Numbered from the stretch's first letter, positions 32,700 through 45,147 are shown. The stretch is DNA of 64,000 nt from Selaginella tamariscina (GCA_003024785.1 PUQB01000231.1:124001-188000); one strand, 5' to 3'. The notes: a model not told the origin generated them from the letters alone. Made by a program: numbers and translations.

Positions 32700-34250
32700 T
32701 ACTAGACTGGGCAATAATTGGAATACACCCATTGTAAGTTGTAGAACACTTCATAACACTTTCTATTCTTTGTTATCTAATGCTTCTTACAGTGTTAGAT
32801 CCATGGTCACTATAACTTATGTAGATATGTGCCACAAAGACAATGTTGCAGTGCTGAAGTTCTTGAACACAATGCTAAAGGCTTGTAAGAAACATGGTTT
32901 GGAGAATGTAAGCTTTGCTGGTTTTATGTTGAATGAGGCTGAAGTGATATGAATAGCCTTGTGTCAAGTATTCAACAACGGAGAAAGGATGAAAGAAAGG
33001 AAAAGAAACTATTTATTTCATTTTATGCAATCCATGCATCAGGTGATAAAGAAATGGATCATAGAAGAACATTGTAAAAACACATGAAGCTTGCTTGTGC
33101 CTGGTCTACAACACTAATAATCCAAAAAGTAACAACTAGCAATTCTCGAGTCTTTTTGGGAAGGACAAGCAACTCGATATGTTGTTGTAACATAGTTAGC
33201 ACAAATAAGAAGTCCATAACATTCCATGGATATGTTCCAACTACAAACAATATGGAAGTGATTCACTCAAGAGCAAGAAAAGCAAGATTGGCCAAAAGAG
33301 TACCACTGGAGGCGACACTTTTAGACCTCACTGATGCAGTTCTACAAAGTGTGAAGGTGAAAGTGGCAATAGAAGGGAGGTATATAAGGTCAAGTCCTTT
33401 GAAGGAAACTCTATTGAAACGAGTACAACGCAAACTCTCTGAGGGGAAAAGTGTATCTCCATCAACAATTATCAATCTAGTGAACACTTGACCAACCTAG
33501 AGTTCACAAGTAGCACTAATGTTTAAGTGCAAACTGTTAGGAGAACAGTCATAGGAATAGAACAGTCTGATGCTAGACGTTCACATAGACATGATATAGA
33601 ATACACAAAGTGGGTGGTACAAAACAACTAGAGAAAGAAGTTAAGGTCCGAAGAGGTTTTGGAGAGAGAGATTGCATAAACAAAGTCAGCCATCAGACGA
33701 ATCGGAGTGTCCAAGAAGATTAAGTGTTTGGGGATGAATCAGGAAGGAAATGCTCTGTGTGGAAAACCAATCAGTTATTCAAGTAGAGTGCTAGCACCAA
33801 GATTTTATGGAAAATGAATGTACAGTGATGCCTTGGGGAATGAGGAGTATGTACAATAGATGATGTGGTTCTGACCAAGAGATTCTAGGTGTTTCAAGCG
33901 GCCAAACAGCAAAATTCTTCAATCAAGAATTCCAACACCACCAACAATTTGCTGTGCTCAAGGAAACAAAGTTGACAACTGAGGAGGTTAGAGAACTACA
34001 GGATGCAAGCTTTGTTTTGGAAGGTTTACAAGGGACCACATCAAGAGTAGACGGGGGTCAGAAGGACAAAACACCATCACCACAACGTGGAGCTAGATCT
34101 ACAACAATTCCACCTTTTGAAAGACGCATGGTTCGGACTCTAATGAAAAATGTCCAAGGAACAACATAAGAATTTCTACAAGCCAAGACGTTTTTAGGTT
34201 GAGTGAGAAATGTTGAAGTGATAGTCAGAGGACAGAAGAAGGCTTTCATT
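32700..34250 (+). pseudogene. MULE-type transposase remnant (left arm)
   Basis: Pieces read MVTITYVDMCHKDNVAVLKF, then VSFAGFMLNEAEV (32770-32952), LFHFMQSMHQVIKKWI in a broken frame (about 33015-33065), PTTNNMEVIHSRARKARLAK (33230-33480) and a Glu/Leu-rich tail (33954-34169). The first pieces resemble the catalytic DDE region of MULE transposases (Asp early, then a GFM.(D/N).A motif). The same pieces occur inverted at 37632-36159. There are many stops, and it is not functional. Confidence 0.5.
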
Positions 34251-34740
34251 GTCTTAGTAGGAAATGACTTTGCAAAGGTGATTATTAGTACTTATCTTGC
34301 ATACAGTTGTTCTACCTTTCATAAGAACAAAAGGTAGAGCCCATGTGCACACATGTACTTCGTCTACAGCCGTGTGCTTGCTTGAACCCAGATGTCACAT
34401 ACTTTCTTCAAAGGCACTCGCTCAGTGAGATGGAGGTCCATTGTTTGCTTGTCAATTGGAACAAAGTTCATGACCCACCAATGCTACAAGGTTAAATGGT
34501 ATACATAAAACTGCTTTCTTTAAATACTAACTTATTGAACTTTTTTATACAGTATTTGAAAAAAATTCCAAAAATTTATTGGTTGGCAAATATTAAGCCA
34601 ATTGACATATTAAAAAAACTTATATTAAAAAATATTCTTGAGAATATTCTAGAATATGCTAGAATATACCTAGAATATTTATGAATATACCAGAATATTT
34701 CAAATCCTCCTAGGCCCGAGCCTCCTTTTTGTCGAGACCC

Positions 34741-35666
34741 AAATTTTAAAAGGCATCAAAGCAAGCTAGTGACTCTATAATATTAAATACATTCTATAAC
34801 ATTACTCTATAATATATAATACTACATATATGCATACAAGTTATATACATTGTAATATGTCTATATACATATATACACACATAATTATGTTATGTGTATG
34901 ATGTTATTTTGATGCAGGAGCACAATACTACTAAAGCACTGGTTCATTTCCATATGGCTCAGCACCCATGTTAAAGAACACATTAGTTGCCTTGCCTCTT
35001 CCCATACAAAGCTATTCATCTACTTCGGTTCACAGGATGTTCTTTGGTCGTTAAATCCATGTATACATACACATATAAGAACACTCACTCACGTGCACAC
35101 ACTCATGCATGAAAGAGAGGCGGTTAGGAAGTACACATTTACATGCTTGCATTATAATTATATATCTATATATCTATATATATAATATATATATATAGAG
35201 AGAGAGAGAGAGGGAGGGAGGGAGAAACCCAACACTAATTCAAGAGGCATTTAATAATAGAAGTGACCTCTATACTTGTGAACTCCTTGCAAACATTGGT
35301 ACCTGTAAATTTGCAAACACATGCATGGGACTGCAGTAGACATTCTCAACACATTTTCTCAACATTCTTCTGGTGATTTACATATGTGATATATATGTGT
35401 TCAGTGATTAAATCCGTAGTCGAAAAATGCTATGGAAATGTTTAATTACTAATTTAATTAGTAGTTTACTAACTACTAATCTAGTTTAATTACTAATTAG
35501 TAGCATTTTTTTACTACGGTATATATCACTATATGTGTTTGTGTGGTGTACATGTTGTATAAATTTATACATTGTTTTAGACTGCGACAGTATAGGATTC
35601 ACATTATATATCTTTTAGTGTCAGACATTGTAGAAATTTATATTGATTATAGTATGTAATTTTAGG
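34741..35666. other. spacer between the inverted-repeat arms
   Basis: The 926-bp, AT-rich spacer contains a TA tract running into a GA tract (about 35160-35215) and a smaller imperfect palindrome around 35430-35510 built from ttaattac/gtaattaa-type pieces. No coding sequence is seen. Confidence 0.6.
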
Positions 35667-38600
35667 GGGTCTCGACAAAAAGGAGGCTTGGGCCTAGGAG
35701 GTTTTAGAATATTCTAGTATATTCATGGATATTTTAAGTTTTTTTAATATGCGGACCAGTTTAATATTTGCCAACCAACAAATAAATCATTTAAATTTTT
35801 TTAAAAATTTCAACTACTATATAAAAAAGCTCAATAAGTTAGTATTCAAAGAAAGCATTTCTATATATACCATTTAACCTTGTAGCCCTAGTGGATCATG
35901 AATTCTGCTGCAATTGACAAGCAAATAGTGAACCTCCATCTCACTGAGCAAGTGCCTTTGAAGAAAGTATGTGACATCCAGGTTCAAGCCAAGCACACGG
36001 CTATAGACAAAGTACATGTGTACACATGGGTTCCAATTTTTGCTCTTCTAAAAGGTAGAACAACTGCATACAGGATAAGTTTTGATAGTTACCTTTACAA
36101 CCAAGACAATGAAAGCCTCCTTTCATCCTTTGACTGTCACTTCAACATTTCATTCAACCTAAAAAGTCTTGGCCTTGTGGAAATTCTTATGTTGTTCCTT
36201 GGACATTTTTGTTGGAGTCCAGACCATGCGTCCTTCGAAAGGTGGAATTGTTGTAAATCCAACTCCACATTGTGGTGATGGTGTTTTGTCCTTCTGACCC
36301 TTGTCTGCTCTTCCTATCGTCCCCTGTAAACCTTCCAAAACAAAGTCTGCATCCTGTAGTTCTCTGACCACCTCAGTTGTCAATTTGTTTCCTTGAGCAC
36401 AAGCTAAACCGTTGGTGGTGTTGGAATTCTTGAATGAAGAATTTTGCCATTTGGCTTCTTGAAAAACCCAGAATCTCTTGGGTAGAACCACATCATTTAC
36501 TGTATATACTCCTCAAGGTATCATTGTACATTCATTTTCCATAGAATCGTGGTGCTGGCACTTTACTTAGATAACCAATTAGTTTTCCACATAGAATAGT
36601 TCCTTCCTGATTCATCCCCAAACACTTAACCTTATTGGACGCTACAATTCATCTTATGGCCCACTCTCTTTGTGCAATCTCTCTCTCCAAAACCTCTTTG
36701 AACCTTAACCTCTTTCTCCTGTAGTTTTGTACCACCTGCTCTATGTACTCTATATCATGTCTATGTGAACGTCAAGCATCAGACTATTTTGTTCATGTGA
36801 TTGTTCTCCTAATAGTTTGCACTCAAACATTAGTGGTACTCATGAACTCCGGGCTGGTCAAGTGTTCCTTGTCTTCCACCAGATTGATAATTCTTGATGG
36901 AAATACACTTTTCCCCTCAGAGAGTTTGCATTGTACTCGTTTCAATAGAGTTTCCTTTGAAGGACCTGACCATGTATACCTCCCTTCTATTGCCACTTTC
37001 ACCTTCGCACTCTACAGAACTGCATTAGTGAGGTTTAACATTGTCGCCTCCAGTAGTGGTACTCTTTTAGCCAATCTTGCTCTTCTTGCTCTCATGTGAA
37101 TCACTTCAGCATTGTTTGTAGTTGGAACACTCACGAGTCCTTCTTCTATTATGTCTCCCAGTTCTACCATGGAGATGTGGTCCTCATGCCTGATCCACCA
37201 AGACAACCATGTCTTCAAAACACGAATGTTTGATGCTCATCCTTCCCAAAAAGACTCGAGAATTACTAGTTATTCTTTTTTGGATTGTTCATTTAGTGCT
37301 GCAGGCCATGCACGAGCAAGCTTCATGTGTTCTTCATGGTGTTCTTCTAAGATCCATTTCTTTATCACATGACACACGGATTGCATAAAGTAAAATAGAC
37401 AGCTTCTTTTCATTCCTTTCATCTTTGCTCCGTTGTTGAATACTTAACACAAGGCTATCCATATCACTTCAGCCTCATCCGACATAAAACTAGCAAAGCT
37501 TACATTTTCCAAACCATGTTTCTTACAACCCTTTAACATTGTGTTCAAGAACTTCAACACTGCAACATTATCTTTGCGACACATATCTGCATAAGCTATA
37601 GTGACCATGGGTTTGACACTATAAGAAAGCATTAGATAACAAAGAATAGAAAGTGTTATGAAGTGTTTTACAACTTACAATGGATCATAAAGATGTATTC
37701 CAATTATTGCCCAGTCTAGTATATGGTGTGTGTGGTCCAGAACAACCAACTGATCATGAAGGTCTCCTCCACTTTGACACCTTTTGATGTAGTTGACTCC
37801 TCAACCCGATCCCTCAACTATCATTTTGAAGATCAAAGGCTACTCCTTAGCATCATGCAGTTTCATCCCTGGAACATGTATGACGTGAATGAAAAGTATT
37901 GGCATCTTTGTCTTTAGCTCTAAAAGACCCTCGTAACCCTTTCTAAAGTGTGTCTCCTTATGTCTTGATTGTGTAATCTAGTCTCAAGTCCTAAAGACAA
38001 GGTCACGTCAGTGTGCAGAGATCTAAAGAAAAATACTTTCAATAGTTTGTAAGAGGTTCAAGTTTTGAGAGTAAACCAATGTACAAGACTTCTCCTCCTT
38101 CCTTGAAAAGTTCTTGAAAGATGAGTTCACGTGCAGCTTGAAACTCAATCACTCATTGATTGGTTCATGGACTGCTTTTTACCATGTTGCTAACACTAGC
38201 TCTGGCATGTTGGATGTTTGAAGCTGACACCAAGGGCTGATTGGATGCTGATGAACACCTCTATGAATGAACAACCTTGTAAAAGAAATGTCATCTGGCA
38301 GAATGTAATACACATAAGCCGGACAAGTGTGCGCTAGCAATGGCTCCTCCCCACAAATGCTTACATTTCATGCCTTGTACTTTGTCTGACTCAGTTGTCT
38401 TTGCCTTCTCCATAGCACCCTTGAAGTGGCATTCATTTGCTTTCTTCTCAAAAGCCAAGTAGGGGCAGGTAGCGTTGATGCAATTGAGATGTTTGACACA
38501 AGAACTTCAATTGACTCATGCTGGAACATGCCAATGCGTTGTGCTCGGGTGTGTCCAATGGTAGCAGCCATCCTTGCAATTCATCCCCAAGTACTTCTTT

Positions 38601-38680
38601 GTGCTTTCTTTCTTTGGAAGAAGTTTGTAAATGACATTTCCATTGTATACCTTCGGTAGTTTAGAGACTCATTTAACTTC
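35667..38680 (-). repeat. right arm of the large inverted repeat
   Basis: This is the reverse-complement partner of 27557-34740 without the E4 insertion. The inner edge is gggtctcgacaaaaagg and the outer edge is near catttaacttc (38680), where the family-C LTR fragment begins soon after. It preserves the unoccupied E4 target (aaggaGTAGCctttg on the minus strand). Confidence 0.85.
36159..37640 (-). pseudogene. MULE-type transposase remnant (right arm)
   Basis: Read downwards, SVKPMVTIAYADMCRKDNVA, VSFASFMSDEAEVIWIALC (37632-37444), PTTNNAEVIHMRARRARLAK (about 37120-37050) and LTTEVVRELQDADFVLEGLQ (about 36400) are the counterparts of the left-arm pieces. Here the GFM-type motif is followed by Ser-Asp-Glu-Ala-Glu. 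It is slightly better preserved than the left arm but still broken by stops and a frameshift. Confidence 0.5.
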
Positions 38681-38696
38681 AAACTCATTTACTTTG

Positions 38697-39163
38697 TATG
38701 TTGTAGGACTAGGAGTGGGGCAAGAGGAGAGTAACTAGAGAAGGTGGTGGATAAAAGGAGTAAATATACATATATTGCCTATCCGAGTACAAAGCTGCCC
38801 CAGAGAAGGTGGAGCAAGATACAAAGAAGAAGACGGACCAAAAGGACCCCGACCCACTACAAGCCTTCCTGCTTATATAGTGAGTCGGCTAGTGCTAGAC
38901 CCTAGGTACATGTGGCACACTCCCATTGGTCTGCCACCCTATGATAGAGTCCTACCTATAGCATTTATGCACCTCCCTCATGCATGTTATCCCGAGTACC
39001 TTGGTAGTTGATCCGGACGATCGGATTTACGTCTGGGTTAAGTGCCACCTAACAACTATCATCATTAGTCTGTACCTGTTGTACCTTCACGGCTTGAATG
39101 CTTTGTCTCATTGCTTATTCGTGTCGGCTGGCAATTTGATAGTGGTCAAACCACCGTCAACCA
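38697..39163 (-). repeat. family-C LTR, truncated copy 3
   Basis: It matches about 1110-1571 from tatgttg.aggactaggag to caacca, so it lacks the first 215 bases of the LTR. It abuts the outer edge of the inverted-repeat arm. Shared landmarks are gaccccgacccactaca, cttatatagtgagtcgg and gttgatccggacgatcg. Confidence 0.6.
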
Positions 39164-39749
39164 ACTTAGCACCCTGGTGCGAGTACAAGCATGCCTATCT
39201 GCTAGAGTATCCAACTCCTTGGTAACAAACCCTTGACACAACCTCAAAGGGCGTGCCTTGAGCATTGTACCATGTGTCGTCTAGCCTAATGTTACATCTT
39301 CATGTGACATAGTCTCCCACAATGTGGGCTATCATTTATAGCCCCTTAGATTCAAGAGTTACTCCAAGTGCCATAAACATAGTTCTCAAATGCCAACTCT
39401 AGAACTCCTCTGTGAACCCTCAAGAACTCAATAAGAAAAACATGTCAGCCAAAATCCCACGCCCACAATCGGACAAGGAAAAGGTGCCCTCCTTAGTTGT
39501 AAGTGTTACTCTTAGCTTGATGTGGAGGAGGAGGCTGGAGACAGGCCTCAACTTCTAATCCTTAGAACGTGTATTTCGACAAGACCTCTCCCAAGCATTA
39601 ATTCGCCAATGTTAAGGGTAGGCTACCTCAAAGGTGGTACATACCCTATTGTTTAAAAGTTGAGGTGGCACAACAGAGGGTTGTGCCTTAACGACACAAG
39701 CTAGAGCTTGCACCAATAGAAGAGTAATGAGCTCATCATGAATCCAGGA
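39164..39749. other. non-coding stretch
   Basis: No reading frame or repeat partner was found. A short block near 39300 (gtctcccacaatgtgggcta) is a small hairpin. Confidence 0.4.
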
Positions 39750-40185
39750 ACCCTCACTACTGTATACTCTACCTTATTTATGTGATGTAGCCCCCAGCCT
39801 TTTACCTACATGTAAAAGTGGGCTGGCACAGAATGCCAGTCCCTTAGTTAATGAGATGAGTTATTACCATAACCTAATTCCTACCCCTAAACCCTAGTCG
39901 AGGAGGTGGGGATTTAGGGCGTGGATTAGGGCAACCTTAAGGGTGTTTCTAACCCTCATCTACACTAACTGAATAACGTCAAAATTGAGTGAGAGTTTTC
40001 TAAAAGGTAAGTTCTACCTTTGTTTAGAGTTTCTAGTGACAGCCGGCCGGATTACCCCTAAACACCTAACACGTAAGTGCACCAAGCAGGGCTATTTTTC
40101 ACTATATGTAGGGTTCATTAACATAGTACAATAAGTAACAACAATTAACATCTAAAGTAAAAAGGAATTATAATAAAAACTATGA
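39750..40185. mobile_element. MITE, older copy
   Basis: This is a diverged relative of 42199-42685. Shared landmarks are actctaccttatttatgtga near the left, gtgggctggcacagaatgcca, a centre rich in aaccctag/ttaggg, and a right end running ttataataaaaactatga. The left terminal repeat is mostly lost. Confidence 0.6.
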
Positions 40186-42198
40186 CATTTTAAGACCATG
40201 CACCATCCTCAATGCCAAGGACAGTGCATGGCCCAAAAGATTGTGAGTTTTGAGCCTTGATATGGCGAGGTTAATATATACTTTAATCAAACTTACAACT
40301 TTCTAAACCATGTTGTCACGGTCGAAACCAATAATAGAATATGAATGGAATCGTTTTAACCAAGAAGAAAAAAGAGAGAAAAGAATACTAACTACTTAGT
40401 ATTAAAATAGATCAACCAACAATTGGTGTTGAACCGAAATGCTGAAAACCTAATCCTAGCCTCCTTTATATATTAAGACTTGGAATCTCTGGACCACCGG
40501 TTTAAATCTGAATCTGGACCTCTGATTTTAGATCTGAATATGGGCCTCTGATTCTAGATTTGAATTTAGACCATCAGTTTCTTATCCTAGAATATTCTAA
40601 GAGAACATTCCAGCATTAACATCAACTTAGAATATTCCAAAGGAATATTTTAGTGTTGGCATATACTAGCATTAGCATCAACTTGGTATATTCTAGTGGT
40701 TCATGACACATGTACACTCAATTCTCAGCATCAAGGATGGTGCATGTCTCAAAAGGTTGCAAGTTCAATTTGTTTTCAATATAAGTATTAACCTTGCATT
40801 AATGAGGTTCGAATTCGCAACCTTTTGGGCAATGCACATGGCCTAGGAAGTTGCAAGTTTAGATTTATTTTTTTTCAATGTACAATATTACCCCATCACA
40901 AACAAGTCAAAATGTGTGACCTTTTATTTAAAGAAGTCATGTGACATAATGGTTTTTGTTTGAATGTGTATAGGGTTCTTTGTAGTGATTTTTTACATGA
41001 TTTTTTTTTTGTTTTGTTTCTTAATAAAGTTTAAATATATGTTTTTTTAAAAATAAAACTAGAAAAATCAAATGTGACTTTTGTATCCGATTATTCATAT
41101 GCCAACTACTTATTTTATTTCATAATTTTGTATACGAACCTTTTCATTTAGTATTTCATGTAGACTTTTACATGATTTTTTGTATGTTTTGTTGTATTAT
41201 GTTTTATATGACTTTTGTATATGTATACATCTAATTTTATTATTTAACTTCTTGATATGATTTATTATATAGTTTTGATATGTGATTTTAAAAAAGTGGT
41301 TTTAAATGTGATTTTTCATTTTTGTATTGTTTGAATCTAGTTTTTCATATGCTTAATGATATGATTTTAAGAAGTGTTTATAAAAGTGGTTTTTGATATT
41401 CTTAAAATACAAAAAGTTATTACATAAACTTATTTCTCACACCTGACAAGTTCCAAACATTTTTTTCCCAAGCTTTTGATTTTACCCATGTTCTAATAAT
41501 GAATTAAGAACATGTAATGGGTTTTCATAGTTGCTTTAATATGACAAATACTTAGTGCCTCAAAATTCTTTACTCTTAAGATTTAATAAGTTTGGAGTTC
41601 TCCCAATAAGCAATGTTGTAGCAAATTACTAATGCTCATATCTGACGTTTTTAAAATCACAAGTGATTTACTTTGTCTGTGGAGATGCATTTGCCACACC
41701 TGGTTATACAAACAACTCTCAATATTTATATATAACAATTGTGTGTAAGACATATTTATGTATATTAACACATATATGCATATGTATGTTTACATATATG
41801 TGATTATATTAAATCTATATGTATATATACCTTTGTTATGACTATGTTTAGTCTTCTTTTCTTGACTAGTTACATGTCCTTCAACTTATTTATCTAATAC
41901 ACTTCAACCCACTTTCCACTAGTGGGTGGTTAATTGCCTACACCAATCAAATTTTAATAAATTATTTATTCTATTAACAGTTTGGTTTTTCACTTGTTGG
42001 TTATTTAAAATATAAGATCTACATGGCACCTATGTGGCACCTACATGGCTTTTTCGATGGTAACCAAATAACTAAGTAATTTTACCCAATTATATGACTA
42101 CCATGCATAAAGTGGCAACATGTATATAATAATTTAACCTACAGGTTATTATTAGGCTTTCCTTAATCATTAGAATGGATGCAACATTGCAGAGGATG
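40186..42198. other. AT-rich non-coding stretch with a dispersed short repeat
   Basis: Three related blocks of about 50 bp around the phrase (gca)tggcccaaaagattg(c/t)gagtt lie at about 40200, 40735 (gtgcatgtctcaaaaggttg) and, inverted, 40810. The rest is AT-rich with T-runs and no open frame that I trust. Confidence 0.45.
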
Positions 42199-42685
42199 TC
42201 ATAGTTTTTACTATGACTCGACCCTTTACTTTGGGGTTTGACTGTTGTTACTCTACCTTATTTATGTGACGGACCCCCCCCCTGTTTACCTAAGTGAGTA
42301 AGTGGGCTGGCACGGAAATGCCAACCCTTAGAGAAAATGGTTGTCCTAACCTTATCCTAAACCTAACCCCTAGGGGGGCGTGGGGTTAGGGCAACCCTAG
42401 GGTTAGGTCAACCCTAGGGGTGTCCCTAACCCTTATTTTGACAAGCTATAATTTGCAAAGAACCCTAACCTGGAACGTCAAAACGGGGAGGGTTCTCTAA
42501 ATGGAAGTGCTAGCTTCGCGTAGAGTTTCTTGTAAATACCTAACGACACCCGGCTGGACCATCACTAGATACCCAAGTGCACTATGCGGGCCTGTTTCTT
42601 CTACATCTAGGGTTTGTCACATAATCCAGTAGGTAACAACAGTCAAACCCCAAAGTAAAGGGTCGAGTCATAGTAAAAACTATGA
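42199..42685. mobile_element. MITE with 53-bp perfect terminal inverted repeats
   Basis: The first 53 and last 53 bases are exact reverse complements, starting TCATAGTTTTTACTATGA, which is itself a small hairpin. Flanks CAGAGGATG (42190-42198) and CAGAGGAGG (42686-42694) agree at 8 of 9 positions, fitting a 9-bp target duplication as made by Mutator-like transposases. The interior is non-coding and contains ccctaggg and ttaggg/ccctaa runs. Perfect ends imply recent movement. Confidence 0.85.
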
Positions 42686-42860
42686 CAGAGGAGGTGCATG
42701 ATCATGTGGAGATTTCTTTACATTTACAGATGGTACTGCCATTCAAGATGCCACAATCTATGATGGTTGCCAATTGATCTCCTTTACCACTTGTTTTTTA
42801 TGAATCCAATGTGCATGTGCTCTCTTTTATATTTTTATTACTCTTTTATTTATATTGCAG

Positions 42861-43510
42861 GAAATCCTAAAAGAGGATATTAAGAAGGGCGTGGTAGGCC
42901 TTTTAAGGTTGAAGGAGGGTTCAAAAAGGCAAAGAAAGATCATGATGAAATGAAGGCATCAAGATGGGAGGATAAACATGTGGAGCTTCTCATTTGTTTT
43001 AAGGAAGAAATGTTGAAAGAATTTAGCAAATACATTTGGCATTGTGTAGATAAAAATTGTTGGTAAGTTGTTTTTTTTTTTTTCAAACTTGAATTTTGTA
43101 CAACACAATTTCTAGATTTCAAAAAGGATGCAAAGGCATGTTGTAATAAGTGGAAAGTATAGTATGCAAAATTTAAAAATCTGAAGGCTTACATGAAGTC
43201 TCTAGTAACAACAGAAAATAAACAAATAGTATTATCTTATTAACAAGTTCATGAGTAGCATGCCTATGTAATTAAAGAAGTCCACGTGGTGCTATTGACA
43301 ATGAAGGCATTGGACTACCTATAACTAATGAGGATGCACAAGAGGATGCACGAGAGACAGAGAGGACAAGGAAATAAAACTTCCAAACTTAGTAACAAAC
43401 TAAAGGAAACAAGGACTGTCATTTTAAACACAGTTAATCAATGGGAAAAGCGTAAAGTTGTTGTATTTTAGCGTCTCGAAGGGATTCTGCAGCAGCTTGT
43501 GAACAAGTTA
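42861..43510 (+). pseudogene. Myb/SANT-like (trihelix-type) fragment
   Basis: Behind an acceptor-like tttatattgcag (42860), one frame reads GRPFKVEGGFKKAKKDHDEM, then SRWEDKHVELLICFKEEML and KEFSKYIWHCVDKNCW. A second exon-like piece starts near 43120 (ACCNKWKV, stop, YAKFKNLKAYMK). The spacing of Trp, Leu and the KWKxxxxKFKxLK pattern is that of trihelix or Myb/SANT-like DNA-binding domains, found both in plant transcription factors and in proteins of Harbinger-type transposons. In-frame stops (in GY*EGR and V*YAK) show decay. Confidence 0.45.
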
Positions 43511-43816
43511 TAGATTTATACTTTATTTTGTAATGCAACTTTCATCAGGTTTATATATATTTTAAATGTCATGTATTTGGAGACACACTTTATTTTGCAG
43601 ATATGCATGGGTGTTTGCATATATCTTAAACACTTCTTAATCATATTTTATTATTTTAAGCCGTGTGTAAGTGTTTATTAACATGTCTTAACAAATATAT
43701 ATTATTAAATACCATGAATCACATGTAATGACATTATTTATGAGAGCCAGTAAATTCCTAAACGACTCCATTTGTGCGAACAGCCCATGGCATAATAATT
43801 ATATAACATAATATAC

Positions 43817-44128
43817 CTTTGTAAATGTGTTGGGTTTCCAGTACGTGCATAGACTGCTGCTTCTGTAACATGAGGCTCCACCGTTTGCGTAGACTGAAAT
43901 GCGGAAAAGAATATAAAACTATTTACACATAAAAACTATACATGTATATAAACAATTGTATCAATATATACGAGAGAGAGAGCACAGCTTCTTAGTATGA
44001 TTTAAATCAGACAATGTGGTTTGATGTAAACCGTCTGAAGACAAACCTGAAGAATGTTCAACGCTTTTCGCATGTCTCCGTTAGCAAGCTTAACCATTGC
44101 AGCCAAGCCGTCTTCGGTAACATCCAGA
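43817..44128 (-). pseudogene. replication factor C small-subunit exons (RFC3/RFC5 type)
   Basis: Two exons are clear on the minus strand. One is 44128-44047 (LDVTEDGLAAMVKLANGDMR, then KALNILQ), flanked by ataacag and gtttgt. The other is 43893-43817 (STQTVEPHVTEAAVYARTGN, then PTHLQ), flanked by tttcag and gtatat. They join in phase. The GDMRKALN motif is the sensor-2 region of clamp-loader AAA+ subunits, and TEAAVYxxTGNP follows it in the subunit-3/5 family. RFC loads PCNA at replication forks. Neighbouring exons (Walker A/B, sensor 1, collar) are not found, so this is a fragment. Confidence 0.7.
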
Positions 44129-44368
44129 CTGTTATACACTTACACATTTCTAATATATCGCAATAATATATCACTAAATATTCTAACACACAACTGTGCT
44201 TGTGTGCTTGTGTGTGTGTACCCGCAGACTTCATGCAAGGCAATTCCGATGAGAGTGAGTTGTATCATATTTGTGAGTGGAATGCCACAGTACTGTCGAA
44301 CTGGGGGTTTTTGACTTCATCGCCGCTTCCAGGGATAGGCACCCGGGAACATCTTCTTCCACAGGGAA

Positions 44369-44945
44369 ATGCGTCAAGTCCGACTGATCAACAATGATTC
44401 TGCTTTCGAGCTCCCGGTTGCTGGCTTCATGAGTTGGGTGCTCCCTTATCTGCTACCGCAAGCCTATAACCCACAGTTGACTAGGGAGATTTCCCGCATC
44501 AGTTTCCGAAAAGTTAAGAACAAGTTGGGAAGTTTGCTTCCCGAGGAACTGATTGAGCAAATCTGGATGAGGGTCCACATAGTACTGGTGGACATTGACA
44601 GCAAAAAAACAGCAGCCTAGCCACATGCTGGTAAATATTCAATTTTGAAACACACATACTATTACAGCCTCAAGGTGTTGGACGTCGTTTCCAGCCCTTT
44701 GCACAGTGGAGTGATGTACAAGTCCTGCAACCAGCTACCAAATATCAAACAAGAAGTAAGTATAGAATGGCTAAGTGTACCCTTAGTGAAGCTGTTCCAT
44801 TTTTGAGAACTACCACTACATTAGATGTATACATACATATTACGGTATATGTATATAAGACCACCTGTAAGAGTCCATGCTTTAGCAATTCAGGGTCGGC
44901 TTCGTCCAGTTTTTCCTTGACATTATTGAGCACGTGTGCACGTAT
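44369..44945. other. unidentified exon-like stretches beside the RFC exons
   Basis: On the plus strand, 44369-44620 is open for 83 codons (ELPVAGFMSWVLPYLLPQAY ... IEQIWMRVHIVLVDIDSK). On the minus strand, VKEKLDEADPELLKHGLLQ (about 44936-44873) is followed by a donor-like gtggtc, and DLYITPLCKGLETTSNTLR lies at about 44727-44670. I recognise none of these. They may be exons of one or more host genes carried with the RFC fragment. Confidence 0.25.
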
Positions 44946-45059
44946 ATATGCCTATGTGTATATATGTTTCTTATGAAACATATTACACATGTATGCATTT
45001 AACAATGTTTGTGCCATGCGGCTAGGCATATGTATATATTATATGCATTTATATGCTGT

Positions 45060-45078
45060 ACACACACAATTGTATGAA

Positions 45079-45147
<69 letters not shown>

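Larger units (their letters stand above)
27557..34740 (+). repeat. left arm of a large inverted repeat
   Basis: After removing the E4 element (28363-32577), about 2.96 kb of this arm matches the reverse complement of 35667-38680. The outer edge is near aagttaaataagtctctaaac and the inner edge is tttttgtcgagaccc (34740). The pairing is long but imperfect. The arm carries transposase-derived pieces, listed separately. Confidence 0.85.

Noticed and set aside
27557-38680. A single DNA transposon with 3-kb terminal inverted repeats
   Set aside because: The outer edges show no matching short terminal motif and no target duplication, and each arm carries the same transposase pieces. An inverted duplication fits better, though a fold-back element is not excluded.
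42360-42430. Interstitial telomere repeat
   Set aside because: The ccctaa/ttaggg pieces are irregular, in both orientations, and internal to a MITE found twice here. They are not a tandem telomere array.
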